Shown one piece after another: positions 1 to 11,849 of a stretch of 64,000 bases of DNA. The notes under the pieces are model-generated. The model was not told the origin of the DNA. It saw only the letters and a list, made by a program, of their open reading frames with translations, and searched no databases. Position numbers and translations under genes: made by a program. Numbering within the stretch: position 1 is the stretch's first letter; every line of letters starts with the position of its first letter. Source of the DNA: Glomus cerebriforme (lineage: Eukaryota > Glomeromycota > Glomeromycetes > Glomerales > Glomeraceae); the NCBI GenBank assembly GCA_003550305.1, contig QKYT01000118.1, positions 165,861 through 229,860 on the forward strand. The letters are read 5' to 3'.

Positions 1-385
1 TACAATGTACATATTATGGCAAATAATTTTTCTAATAGTATTAGTAGTAGTAATATAATTTTTTTGAACATTTCATTAATATTGTTAGTAATATAATTTT
101 TGAACATTCAATTTTATTAGTAATATAATTTTTTATAAATTTTTGAACATTTATTTTTACAATAATAAAAATATTATATCNTGTAAATATATAANANAAA
201 TCACGTNATTTTTGATATACCGAACCATTTATTACTTACTTATAGAGTTCGGTATATAAAGAAAATTTGATATACTGAACTACCTCTATATACTGAACTT
301 TTGCTCTTAAACCATGAGTTCGATATATCGAGATTAGACTGTATTTATTTTTGGGATCTGAATATCATTCTTTACATTTTTATAA
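1..385. other. AT-rich non-coding stretch with ambiguous bases
   Basis: I see no coding signal here. The sequence is AT-rich, with short recurring phrases such as TTAGTAATATAATTTTTGAACATT near the start (three loose copies in 1-160), and several N calls around 181-207. Confidence 0.5.
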
Positions 386-1010
386 GTGATTTATATGATC
401 AATTAAACTTTTCTTAAACTTCTCTATTTGCTTTATGAATTTCTTCCTGAGCTTAGTATCATCCACAGGTATAACTTCAGAAATCTTGATTATGTGATTA
501 GGATCCTTAGCCTTAAGTTCAGTAATCTTAGTCTCAAGCATAGACTATTGCACAAGATGTGAATTTATAAAGATAGTCATTATTGTTAATAATTCTTAGC
601 ATTAGATCCTTATGCTTGATCTAACACCTTCCAATCCTATACCTGTGATGAATCAAAGAAATTAACTAATCTATTATATAATTGTATTTCTTTATTAGTT
701 ACATTTAATTCTAAATCTAAATTTTCATACAGTGAACTATTGTACAAACCATTTATTAATTTAGAAATTTTGGATATCTTTTTAATTATAATGTCCCTTA
801 TTTTATGTCCTATACTAATGAATTAACTAACACTTTATTTCTATTTAGTTTTAGCATAAAGTTCACATGAAGCAAGATTCTCAAGCAAATGATTAAACTT
901 AATGGCAGTCTTTTCAATATAGTGATGAATTTTCTTGTTATAACAGGATGTAAGATTGAGATCAACAGACATGAAATCAGAAGATGTATCATCTACCAAT
1001 GAAACTTCTT
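386..1010 (-). pseudogene. Decayed coiled-coil-like coding relic
   Basis: On the minus strand one frame reads as charged, helix-prone protein interrupted by many stops. One segment near 386-540 contains LETKITELKAKDPN and later KLRKKFIKQIEKFKKSL. Another near 810-1005 contains IHHYIEKTAIKFNHLLENL. A third near 650-800 contains NVTNKEIQLYNRLVNFF. The composition and unbroken runs between stops look like an old gene copy, not random AT-rich DNA. The family is not recognised and no start or introns can be fixed. Confidence 0.35.
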
Positions 1011-1106
1011 ATTGTTTAAACATATGATTCCTTAGTAATCATATATATCAATGGAAGGTTTGAATAGTAAAGGTGGTTAGTTTATCAAAAATCCATTTTT
1101 AGTTAA

Positions 1107-2375
1107 ATGATAAATCAATTTAAATTTATATGAAATTATTTTTTTGTTATAGTATAATGATCTTTTTTTTTCAATCTATAAAGTAAATACCAATAGATAA
1201 CTTAAATTAACTATTATGATTTTTACTAATTTTTTTAAAAGAAGTATATTAAATTCAAATTTTTTACTTAAAAATATATGATATTTTATAAGATTAGAAA
1301 TCAAATTTTCTAGTAATATATCTTTAAAAAAATAAATTTTGCATAGAAAATCCATATTATAAAATTAAATTTTTGAAATAAATTAATATAATAAATCTTT
1401 AATATTTTTAATGTCTTCTTTTTTTCTTTTTTTTAGAGTTGTTTGTCATATTATTTTAAATAAAATACCATTTTAATACACTATAAAAGATTTCATTTTT
1501 ATCTATACATAAATTATTTTGCTTTAGCAATAATAACAATAATAAAGTACTAATTGCTTAATATAAAATAAAATTTTAGGAGGTTCATTAAAACAGTAAT
1601 TCCATAATTCTCTAAATGGTTTGTTTTCATATATTTTAAGAAGTTTAAGAATTCTAGTTGAATTTTGTTGTAAAAATTCGGCTTGATGTTTAATTAAATA
1701 CTCTTGAATATATGATATTATTAAATCCATTTCTAATTGAATGATAAATCAATTTAAATTTGTATGGAATTATTTTTTTATCATAGTATAATGATCTTTT
1801 CTTTTCAATCCATAAAGCAAATGCTAATACAGATGGCTTGAATCAACTATTGTAACTCCTGCCAGATTTCTTAAAAAGATATATTGAATTCAAATTTCTT
1901 ATTTATAAATATATGATGTTTCATAAAATCAAAAATCAAATTTTTTGGCAATATATCTTTAAAAAAATAAATTTTGTATAGGAAATCTGTAGCATCCATA
2001 TCATAAAATCAAATTTTTAGAATAAATTGGTGCAATGAGTCTTTAATATTTTTGAACAAAACACCATCTTAATACATTATAAAAGATTTCACTTTCATTC
2101 ATACATAAATCATCCTGCTTTAGCAATGATAACAATAATGAAGTACTTAAAGTATGTAATTGCTCAGTATAAAATAAAATTTTAGGAGTTCACAAACTTC
2201 TTTGAAATAGTAATTCCATAATTCTCTAAATGCTTCATTTTCATGTATACTTTCAAGAAGTCTAAGAACTCTAGTTGAATTTTGTAAAAATTTGGCTCAT
2301 ATCTAATTAAGTACTCTTGGATATATGATGTCAATAGTTGGATATCAAGTTCATCTGTCACCATCAATAATTTTA
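1107..2375. repeat. Two-copy tandem duplication, about 634 bp period
   Basis: A stretch starting ATGATAAATCAATTTAAATT occurs at about 1107 and again at 1741. Each copy continues through the same landmarks: a TATAGTATAATGATCTTTT phrase, a CTTTAAAAAAATAAATTTTG phrase, and then a minus-strand BTB-BACK gene fragment. The copies differ by many substitutions and small indels, so the duplication is old. It duplicated the 3' part of the BTB-BACK relic. Confidence 0.6.
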
Positions 2376-2533
2376 ATATATCAGGACTAATAAAGATTTC
2401 TAATATAATTTAATAAGAGTTAGAAATTTCATTATTATTCTGAAAATTTTATTATAAATATTATTTCTTACCTAAGAATAATATCAAATAAACGTGATGG
2501 AATATTTTCTTTTCTCAAAATGAATTTATCATC
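1440..2533 (-). pseudogene. BTB-BACK protein pseudogene, 3' part duplicated
   Basis: The minus strand encodes the end of a BTB domain and the start of a BACK domain. A first exon-like piece (about 2533-2472) reads DDKFILRKENIPSRLFDIIL and is followed by a GTAAGA donor. The next piece (about 2400-2180) contains PDILKLLMVTDELDIQ and SYIQEYLIRYEPNF, then after a frameshift LLLSLLKQDDLCMNESEIFY (about 2140-2060). A second, more decayed copy lies at about 1735-1440 with SYIQEYLIKHQAEFLQQNST. The order matches Glomeromycotina BTB-BACK (kelch-like substrate adaptor) proteins. Frameshifts, stops and the missing N- and C-termini show it is dead. Confidence 0.65.
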
Positions 2534-2573
2534 TTGTTTTTAAAAAATGATAAGTTATTTACCAAGTGTTTTT

Positions 2574-3560
2574 GATATTTTCCATTGTGAAAATAACAGA
2601 ACTGTAGTCCACATCCTCAGCTCGTCCTCTGTACACACCTTTTGGAGATTCGGCATCTTGTTTTTCCTGAATAATAATAAACATTTTATTAAATAGAAAA
2701 TTAGGTTACAGGATATATTCAATAACTGGATATTAATGTCTAGCTCTTTATTCGTCTCATTTTTGTCAACATTTTTGCAGTTATTATCGAAATATTTTCA
2801 AATTTCATTGGAGACAATGACATCGTCAGTCCAACTGATTTTGTTAGAGAAATTCTGTCAATATCTTTATTTTTTATTCCAGAATCATTTAACCTTTCTT
2901 TTGTTAAATCCAATATTTCCCAATAAAGGGCTAAAATTAACAAATGAATAAAATGTACAGTATATTAAAAGCAGGAAGTGATTATGTTTAAAATAATGAT
3001 ACTAAACTTATGTTAGGATCTTGCGAGCTTTTGGTATTTTTTTTTTATTTTTTTTTTGATATTTATTAAATGACTCGATTAAATTTGTATCAAGAAATTC
3101 CTATTAATAATAAAAATAATAAATTTATCAAATACACATATATAAAACAGTTATAACAAAACTCACTTACTGTTAATATTTCTAATGGCAATCGAGTCTC
3201 CTCCAATAGTGAATTCTCATCAACCTTTTCGATTAATGATTCCTCATTAGATTCGTTAAATAGAAATGTGGCATTTTCAAGCAATTTTTCATCATTAAAC
3301 GAAATTAATCAGATAATCCATTAACAAGAGAACAAGAGTACAGAACTAGATTAAGAATGATACCTCGATGTTGATTTCATAAAGTGAACTGGCCTGTGGC
3401 TCTTTCAGAATCAAATCCGTATTGGTATCTTCTAACCTCCGAAGATTGGAAGTGATGATAGGAAAGGCTGGTCTTTTTCTTTTTAGATGTTCTGTAAGTG
3501 TTATTCTTATACGTTTTTTAAGATCTAGTTTTTCTTCCTGTAAAGGGGGCAAAGATTTTC
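2574..3560 (-). pseudogene. Broken copy of the unnamed family also found at 13.3-14.6 kb
   Basis: Five minus-strand pieces match, in the same order, the gene at 13268-14561. (1) 3552-3358 is a basic region. (2) About 3300-3175 reads FLFNESNEESLIEKVDENSL, compared with VLFDEAHEGELVESIDESIL. (3) About 3100-3015 reads LIESFNKYQKK then IPKARKILT. (4) About 2925-2740 reads LYWEILDLTKER and, after a frameshift, KYFDNNCKNVDKNETNKELD. (5) About 2670-2574 ends in IKNTW just before a GTAAAT donor. Frameshifts, a poly-A expansion and a missing acceptor mark it as a pseudogene. The function of the family is unknown. Confidence 0.55.
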
Positions 3561-3620
3561 ATATTCTGTATATCCTTGAGGCTTGTGGCGCAGTTGTAGC
3601 TGCAGCCACAATCACGTGAT

Positions 3621-6117
3621 TTATATAATCAGAATTTTGGAATTAAATTTTTTAACGAGATTTTTTTTTAATTGAATTTTTTAATCAATTTTTAAGAATA
3701 TTTACAAAATAAATGAATCTATAAAATGTAACAAATTTACAAATTAAAATGTTAAATAAGATTAAATAGGATTGTAAATCTCTCAATTTGGCTGGTTTTT
3801 CTTGACATTTTTGCTCAAATTATGCACTTTTTTATTAGTTTTTTTTTTCAGCTAGAAATGATATGAGGGTTTAAATTTTCCTTTTCTTTAACAATAAATA
3901 GTAGTCTTTATTTACATTCTGACCCTTCTATTTTGTGCTACTTAATAGATACAAATCATTAGGCCATTCCTAATATTAATTATCAGATCTAAATTATAGT
4001 TATTATCATAATATAATTGTATACTGTTATTTTTAATTTTTTATAATCTTCTTTGATTTCTTTTATAAAAAGAATAAAATCAGAAATATTAAACATTTTA
4101 TTTTTATTTGATTCTCTATAAAATAAAATAATTGAACTTAATAATTAAAGATAAATATAGGATCAAATTATTTTTACAAATCTAAATTCAATAGTTGTAT
4201 TGCTACTTGATATTTCCAAAGCTTCTTAATTCAGTAGAATGAAGATTGCATATAATGACATATAAAAAGAATTATTTTCTGCTTTTTACTCACAATTTAT
4301 ATATTAATAATTATTTAATTTCCTTTGAATCTTTATTTACTATATAATATATTTTATTAATATTAAGAAATCCTACATAATAATTAATTGCAAAAGTATT
4401 AATAAATTCATATATACCATACTTTAAAAATGATAAAAGGCTTATATTATTTTCTTTAATATTTGTGATCTAATGAATATATGCTAATATATAATATTTT
4501 TTCTTAAATTCATATATTAAATAATATTTAATATTTTTATAAAATTTCTGTAATAAGTTTTTTGAAATGAATAGCCCATTCATCTACTTTCATAATAGTT
4601 TATATAAAAATAAATTAGTACTATTCTAAATATCTAAAATGAGTCATAAAATATATACCAAAATTAAATAGTTAATTCACCATTTATCAAATTTTATGCT
4701 ATATATTAAAAGGATTTGTTAAAAAATTTAAAATATTAATTATTTATTAAAATAAATTAAAACTAATATATACTCTTTTTAAATTTTCAATTTTTAATAT
4801 TATAATAAACAGAAAAATGTTTTTTAATTTTTTTTAATTCTGATTGATTAAACTTATATTTTTTTAATGAAAAATAAAATTTTTTATTAAGAAAATTACT
4901 AAACATTACCTGGGTCTTTGATTACATACACATCATGTTTATTTGTATATCAAATCTCATTTTCAGTATAGGTTCATTTTTATTTTTAATTTATACAGTC
5001 ATTCTCCTCTATAATCACATTCTTCAGCCAAATACTATGATTATAGTAAGGTATTCTTATAAAAAGAATTTTTGTTATATAATCATATATATAATAAATT
5101 TTCATATTGGTATGATTATATTAAAAGATTTCTTAATTTTAATTATTACTATAATAAAAAAAATTTTTTTTAAAAAATTTTTAAGTAAAATAGCTATAAT
5201 TTTTATTGTTTAATACAAAAATATTAGGGTGAACCCAAAAAAAAATCCAAAAAAAACTTTATTTTCCTTTCTCCCAAATAATAGTAATATCAATAATATC
5301 AAATTAAAGCTTGTTTTTTTATTATCTAATGACATAGAAAAATTTGTATTTGGTACTAATTTATAATTAACATGTTGTTAACTAACTATTTATTATCTTA
5401 AAAGTTTCTACTTTAGATAAAATTATACAAGATTTTAAGAATTTATCTGTTTCAAAAAGAGAATGTAAAAGTTTAATATTTGTTATTTTTTTAGTTATTT
5501 TGGATTAATTAAGACACTTTGTTTATCATAATTAATATTTATCATCCAAAAGTTTTGACCCTTAAGTTTGCAAGAAAAATGGGATATTTTAAAAAAGAAT
5601 ATCAAGTGGAATATTATAACAATACTGTGAAAACTTCAATATATGATGACAAGCATTTACAGTAAATGAAAAAAGTCTTCAGAATATTTTTTCTGTTATT
5701 ATTTTTATTTAGCTAATAAATAAATTATAATATGTTAAATAAATATTATATATTACATATAACTTGTTATGAGAAATATTTTTCTCTTAATATACAATAA
5801 ATAGTTTATTAATAAAATTTTGTGTTATAATGCATTAAATTCATCCAATTAGAATTATAATGATTATTAATATTTTTTGTATTTTTTAAAATTAAACATT
5901 AAGATTATTTATAAGAAAATTTATAAATTTACATGTAGTATACAAACATAAATCTTCAATATTACGTGATCATATGGCATGATATATATCAACGTACAGT
6001 TTGTTGATGTTATGATAATCATAGAATCATATTATTTAATATTATATTGTTAGTTTTTTCACACTTCTTTTTTCACATTTTTTTTCACCATTCTTTAGAC
6101 CTTTGAATATAATAAAG
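3621..6117. other. Very AT-rich intergenic region
   Basis: I see no gene here. One plus-strand piece at about 5544-5664 (YHPKVLTLKFARKMGYFKK) reads as protein for about 40 residues before a stop and may be a relic. The 92-codon open frame at 4935-5213 is built almost entirely of I, F, L, Y and K codons from AT-rich DNA and I do not accept it as a gene. Confidence 0.4.
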
Positions 6118-9100
6118 ATGAATGAAACAGAAGAGAATATTAATCAAAAAAAACATTATTAATGATAAATAATATGATACAAAAACTAATATATATTTTC
6201 TCTATCCATATTTCATTGATATGTTGCTTTGTACTTATTATTTAATTATTTAATTAAAGAAAATCTATCTAACAGATTTATGAAACCTAACAATCAATTA
6301 TTGATAATGAGTCTGATGGATCAGATAAACTATCCAATTCTTTAAAGTTAACCTTTGAACTTACTTTTTCTAACTGAAAAGATTTTAAGAATTAGATATA
6401 TAAATTTACGTTAAATGAAGGTTTCAACTATAAAATTAGAATAAGTGAATCTATTTAAGAGATAATACAAAGGGTTATTTATGAATGTACAAAATCTAGA
6501 TCTTACATTTCACAAGTTACATCAGATCTAACAAAACAGTGTATTACTAATTCTATGTCTTTGAAAACTTAATGTAACTTGTCCAAAAACAAGTAGTATT
6601 ATAAAAATCAATTCATTTAATAATGTACACTTCCCGGTCAAAAGTATCCGACCATCCTAAAAATTAAAAATTAATTGAGAAAATTGAATTTTTTAATAAA
6701 AATTTTACATTTATTTTAAAGTATAAAACATTAAAAACAATTAAGAAGTGTTTTTTTACTTAAATAGTAGTAAAATTCTGTATAAATATTTAATTTAAAA
6801 AATGTGAAAAATTTTATCTTTTTAATCAGAAGTACTACAGTAAAATAAATGCCAAAATTAGATTCTTTAACTAAAAAATACCTTATATTTCAAAAATCAG
6901 AAAGATTAGATTAATAATTGTTGAGAAATTTGCCTTTGAAAATCATTAAAATTCATTAAAATTCAGTAAAAATGATGGTTTACATATAAAATTTGCAAAA
7001 ATTCATCATTTCTAAGTAATAATTTCTCAATAACTGCTGATTCAATTCTTTTGATATTTGAAACATAAGCTATTCTTTAGTCAAAGAATCAATTTTTAAC
7101 ATTTATTTTACTATAACTGTACTGGTTAAAAAGTCAAAAATTTTTTCATCTTAAAAATTAAATATTTCTGCAGTATTTTACTATTAATTAAGCGAAAAAT
7201 CACTTCTAAATAGTTTTTTACACCTCAAATTTAAAATAAATGTAAAATTTTATTAAAAACCCATTTTTTTTTAATTTTTAAGATGGTTGAATACTTTTGA
7301 CCGAGGAGTGTACATAACCACCTACTAGTCTCAATAATTTAAGAAATAGCTTCACGATTTTAAAAGTTAACAAAGGAAATAATAGCTGATATAGAGAAGT
7401 ATGTTGTTCAAGGGTGAATGGATTCAATGTCTATATATCTTTTATTAAAGCACGATTATCTGAATCAATCTATCTATAAGAGAGACTTATATAATGCTAT
7501 TTATCAGTTTTGACAAAAACATAATCTAGGAAATGGAGATTCCTCACAAATACTCCAACAATTAATAGATTGAAAAGATTTAGAATTGCTATGAATTATA
7601 AAGACTCAATTAAATTCATTTTTAAAAAGATTTACTTATCTTTTATGGATGTCTTCCATCTAAAGAGAATTATACAGCAAATACAATGATGTTATTATAG
7701 TACAAATTTCAGATGATTCTTTATATTATAACTGTAGTCGATAACAATTACAAAACAAGAATAGTAGTATGCGCAATTATTGAAGATGAAACACTAGATA
7801 CTTACTATTGGATATTTGATAGTATTTTTAATGAAACAGGTGTTACTTCATGAATTGTCTTTTCAGATTTAGATTCTTCTTTCATTTATTTGATTAAGGA
7901 TATTTTTTCAGATATCTAGCATTTGCTGTGTATATTTCATATAGATCTAAATCTTCAGAAAAAGCTTAAAACAAAATTGGGCAATCAGTTTGAAGAATTT
8001 CGTCATAAATTCTATATATGTTAAAATTCTCATTATGAAGAATTATTTGAACTTTAGTAGAGTCAGCTAATTAAATAATATTTAGCAACATCTAAATACC
8101 TGTCTGATACCCTTTACAATTCTAAAGACTTTTAGGCAGTTCCATAGATCTGTCAACATTTTACAACTGACACACAAAGTACACAGAGGATTGAGTCAAT
8201 AAATAAGCATGTGCATGATATTTATGTAATCTATTGGTTAGTATTAATGATCATATTAAGAATAATGAATATTTAGAAAAATGTGAAATTAAAAGAAATG
8301 CCTTATTTATGATTGGATTACCAATACTGAATACAAGATTTTTCAGTTGAATTGATATAATTATTAAAAATTTTTTGATTCCTATGATGCTTAGGAAATA
8401 AAGATCCCAAATGAATCAGTCTGTTTATTATAATATTAATCAAATTAAAGAATAGAATCATTTGATGAAGATGAGTTCAGTTCAAAATACAAGTTTGATT
8501 GTTATGGTTTGTGGAGGTTAAAGGACTAGAAAATTTGATAAGAATATAATGTAAAGTAATCAATTGTTTTGTTCCAGACAAAAATACATTATTTACCATT
8601 ATATTGATATCAATTTTTATTATCAATTTATATTTGTATCTATTGATTTCAAATTTACTAACAGAAGCAATCCTTGATATGAAGTATAAAACATAAGAGC
8701 AAATGGCATATAGGGAATCGGACATTATGTAGTTCTTTTTGATAAAGGTACACATTTATGTACCTGTCTTCTCTTGATTAATAAGGTATTGGTATATCAA
8801 TATTTCTTCTGGGTTGGTATCTACTCTAGATATGCAATTTTTCACATTAGTATGATTCTGAGTCGATGATACCTGAATCCTGATGTTGAACTGAACGTCC
8901 TTTTGTAATACTATTTTTTTTATACCAGTATGTAATAATACACAATTGGAAAATAATAACATACCATTTGAAAGTTATATCATTTTCTAATATTTCTTTT
9001 CTAATCAAGTAAACTCTTATGGTTCTCAATTGTCTGTAAAATTATCAAAGGCTATATATACAAAATTATCTGGATTATCAAAAAAGACTATTGACTGGTC

Positions 9101-9412
9101 TATTAAAATCAATATGCAGGAATTATTAAACCTTTCAAGGACTTTATTTATGACATGTAAAGTAGACTGGATATGGCTGATATCAATAATCCTGTTGTTG
9201 GTTAGTATAAAGGATAACTGGTAAAAAGGTTAAAAGTAATGTTAAAAAGGATTTATATAGGAAAAAATGGGTTCTAAAAGATAGTAATAATATTTATGTA
9301 ATAGAAGATCACAATATTTCATATAATATAGAAGACTCAACAAATATTACAAAAGGCCAAAAATGTAGGAAATGTAATCAATATGGGCATTACGTGAAGA
9401 CGTGTCTTATAG
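6118..9412 (+). mobile_element. Decayed FAR1/MULE (Mutator-like) transposon
   Basis: Pieces of one transposase run in order on the plus strand with many stops and frameshifts. A FAR1-type DNA-binding part lies at about 6300-6625 (FTLNEGFNYKIRIS, then IYECTKSRSYISQVTSD). After the inserted MITE comes the HNH of the same zinc finger at about 7315. The MULE catalytic region is at about 7730-8230 (VVDNNYKTRIVVCAIIEDE, LLCIFHIDLNL, STQRIESINKHVHD). A SWIM-like finger is at about 8720-8790 (GHYVVLFDKGTHLCTCLLL). A CCHC knuckle lies at 9364-9405 (CRKCNQYGHYVKTC). This is the usual order in Rhizophagus MULE proteins. The copy cannot encode active transposase. Confidence 0.8.
6628..7310. mobile_element. 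Foldback MITE (Tc1/mariner-like, TA target site) inside the MULE
   Basis: The ends are near-perfect inverted repeats of about 50 bp: CACTTCCCGGTCAAAAGTAT at the left and the complement of CACTCCTCGGTCAAAAGTAT at the right. A TA dinucleotide flanks each side (6626-6627 and 7311-7312). The match continues inward, so nearly the whole 683 bp is an imperfect palindrome; for example GATTCTTTAACTAAA at about 6857 pairs with TTTAGTCAAAGAATC at about 7076. There is no internal ORF, so it is non-autonomous. TA duplication points to Tc1/mariner-type mobilisation, which is inference. Confidence 0.85.
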
Positions 9413-9893
9413 TAATTTATTGTAAATGCATGTAAATGCGTTGTTATTGGTTTAACTTTATTAATAAAATTGAATAAATATAATTGATCACATGATATGT
9501 GTTCGTAACGTCTAAGGGTATGGAGGTGTTACTTACTATGTTACGTGATTTGTGTAACTATCATAACTGTCCAGTAATGTCTACCCCTGAATACAATGAT
9601 CATTTATTAATTTAATATATCAAGGAACATCTCAAAGGTTATAACTTTTGATACATGACGTTTCTAAAAACTGATGTTCAAGAGTAAATTAGTATTAGTA
9701 AGAACTGTATATTGCCAAAATTTNATGATTATTNGTGCATTTNTGGNTTTCTTAGATTAGTTATTAATNTATTATATTATTCTAGTATTATTCTAAAATA
9801 TGTATAAAGAAAATTAAATTAAAAAATAATAAAAAATATTTTTTAACAATAATAACCTAATTTTTTATTAAAAATTTATTAAAATAAACTTGT
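9413..9893. other. Intergenic, no gene seen
   Basis: Contains scattered N calls (9724-9769) and AT-rich sequence. No coding or structural signal was recognised. Confidence 0.4.
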
Positions 9894-10172
9894 TTAATTT
9901 GTAATTCATAAGTCAACTGTAAAAGATCTGCAGAAAGTAGGAATCTGACGTGACGTCAAACAAAAGTCAAAAATTATGTGAAAAAATTATTTAAAAAAAT
10001 ATATTATTTAATATTTTGGGATAAGTGGTATTAGTGCTGAATGAATTCACATAAAGGGCATTATTTAAGGACACAAAATTGGGTATCAGAAAAAAAACAT
10101 TAGTGATTGATATAAATTTGCACCAAAATCATATATGAATTTTTTACAGTTGACTCACGAATTACGAATTAA
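9894..10172. mobile_element. MITE-like element with about 31-bp inverted ends and an internal CRE palindrome
   Basis: The left end, 9894-9924, holds GTAATTCATAAGTCAACTGT. The right end, 10142-10172, is its inverted counterpart with a few mismatches (complement GTAATTCGTGAGTCAACTGT). The interior has no ORF. An internal TGACGTCA palindrome (9951-9958) equals the classical CREB/ATF site; whether it is bound is unknown. No clear target duplication is visible, so the exact borders are uncertain. Confidence 0.55.
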
Positions 10173-10487
10173 GGTTTTTACATATTGATTTTTTTATTAT
10201 AAACACTGAAATAAAATCACCAATAGTGTTTTTCTTCTCTTTAGCGATGTTCAAATGTATTTAAAAGACTTGAAAATAACAAAAAGAAATGTAATGATCA
10301 CTATATTTCAAGGATGATTTAGTTTAATTGGCTGAATTTTTTAATTGCAAGGGTGTTTTCTCTGATAATCATTAGTTCATTACATTTTATTAGTAACACA
10401 TATGAATTTTATATGTAGGACAGTTATGTTTATTAGGAATATTATTGTGTAACACATTTGTTGTACCCCCACACTTCTAGGTAACGT

Positions 10488-10719
10488 GGATTATCTTACC
10501 ACACCACCTTCAGTTGCACAGGTATCACCTCAGCTATATAACACATTATAACACAGATGACATCCGAAGGGGTGTGACAAATATTTTTTGGATCACTAAA
10601 AAAAATTTGTCCTTAAGATAAATATAAAAAATGGAAGCATGTGCAATCACGTGGAGTGTGACATAAAACATCACACCCTTACACCTGTGCAACCGAGGGT
10701 GGTGTGGTAAGATTTTCCA
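10488..10719. mobile_element. MITE with about 36-bp TIRs and 8-bp target duplication (hAT-like)
   Basis: The terminal inverted repeats are about 36 bp: left, beginning GGATTATCTTACCACACCAC; right, the complement of GGAAAATCTTACCACACCAC. Both run inward to GTTGCACAGGT. They differ at a handful of positions. The 8-mer GGTAACGT lies immediately outside both ends (10480-10487 and 10720-10727). An 8-bp duplication with short TIRs is the hAT pattern. The short interior has no coding capacity. Confidence 0.8.
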
Positions 10720-10727
10720 GGTAACGT

Positions 10728-11129
10728 ATCTACCAGTATCGATTTTCAACCCACGTGATTTCGGCCGGCATTATATATTCTCGGCCTGCATTAAGAAATT
10801 TAAGTATGTGACAAATAAAGTGTGACAAATAGGATTTTCCACACCAAAAAAATCTCTGGAGGGTGTGACACCGGTGACAAAATTTTTAAAGGTCACGTGG
10901 GGTGAAAAAATTTTCTGGCGATACTGGGGAAGATTCGTAACGTAGTGTACAATTAGAAATTGCCTATTCATAAATATATATATATTTTTTTGTAAAATAT
11001 ATTAGATAATTTGACAAGTAAAATAAAAAAAAATTCACTAAATTTGGTTCAGTATTTATCATGATACTGCCTTTCAAAGTTGTTCAATTATTTTAACTAG
11101 CTAGCTTAATTTTTTTAATGATTCTTCAG
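10728..11129. other. Intergenic with MITE-like fragments
   Basis: At 10800-10925 words resembling the interior of the preceding element recur (GTGTGACAAATA, GATTTTCCACACC, GGTGTGACACC), but I cannot define a complete second element. No gene seen. Confidence 0.35.
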
Positions 11130-11419
11130 GAATCTTACATGTTTTATAAGTGATAAATGGTATATAATTACAAAAGATGGAACAAAATGCAAATCGTTTA
11201 TTGAATTCATAAAAAAGGCGGATTCAAGTGTTGTATCCTCAAATCCAGAACACCAAAAGAAACTGAAAATTAATGGCGTGGCATATAAGGATTTTCGCGC
11301 TCGAGTATTCTTTGTAGATATATTTGTCTTCATATATTGATTACACATGGGTTTCTGATGTTTATCTATTTTTTTTGTGTTACAAATTACAGGCGAAGTC
11401 CTTTCCAGAACTCTCATGA
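11130..11419 (+). CDS. Possible 3' end of a small unrecognised gene (two exons)
   Basis: The first exon, 11130-11304, follows a TTCTTCAG acceptor and stays open for 58 codons (WYIITKDGTKCKSFIEFIKK, later NGVAYKDFRAR). A candidate intron, 11305-11392, ends in TTACAG. The second exon, 11393-11419, reads AKSFPELS and stops. Composition looks protein-like and phase is kept. Against it: no upstream exon or start codon is visible, and the donor GTATTC is unusual. It is either a gene remnant or the end of a gene whose 5' part I cannot read. Function unknown. Confidence 0.3.
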
Positions 11420-11648
11420 ACTGAAGACATACCATTTTTAAAATAAAGTCATATAGACACATCATGTATCACAGCCAATTTATTTTACATGTACTGTAAC
11501 ACGCTATATTGTAATAAAAAAAATTTTCCTTACTATAGATCAATATTATAATTAATTTTTGGAGCTGGTATTGTTAAAATAAAGATTTTTTTTGTTCGAA
11601 CTTCTAGCGTATTGATCTTAGAATTAATGATTTGCGTGGATTAATTTA

Positions 11649-11849
11649 GTGTCCCTGAATTGTATAACAGATCGCTATTTTCTTAAACATAAAGTATTTC
11701 TTCTCGAAACTTCCCGTAAAATTCTTACGTACATTATCAATAAAAAAGGACCCCTTAACGATCTTTACATATGGATAGTGTTAGATCTTCATGATGAGAT
11801 CATCCAAAGACATATTCCAAAAGCCCGGTCGATTTTAGACCTATTGTAA
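11649..11849 (+). CDS. Small hypothetical ORF, 66 codons
   Basis: An open frame that begins MSLNCITDRYFLKHK and ends ARSILDLL. Its base composition is less AT-rich than its flanks and it contains a plausible mixed-residue sequence, but no family, splice sites or neighbours support it. It may be a chance frame or a relic of the same lost gene as the fragments at 11130-11419 and 12416-12577. Confidence 0.2.
   Translation: MSLNCITDRYFLKHKVFLLETSRKILTYIINKKGPLNDLYIWIVLDLHDEIIQRHIPKARSILDLL

Noticed and set aside
4935..5213. 92-codon open frame
   Set aside because: Almost only I, F, L, Y and K codons, as expected from AT-rich DNA; no homologue, splice or start context.
8477..9029. Minus-strand ORFs of 92, 68 and 60 codons
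   Set aside because: They lie opposite the plus-strand SWIM and C-terminal part of the decayed MULE, which explains the open frames.
11115..11465. 116-codon minus-strand ORF
   Set aside because: The plus strand gives two frame-consistent exon pieces with a better residue mix; the minus-strand frame looks like a shadow.
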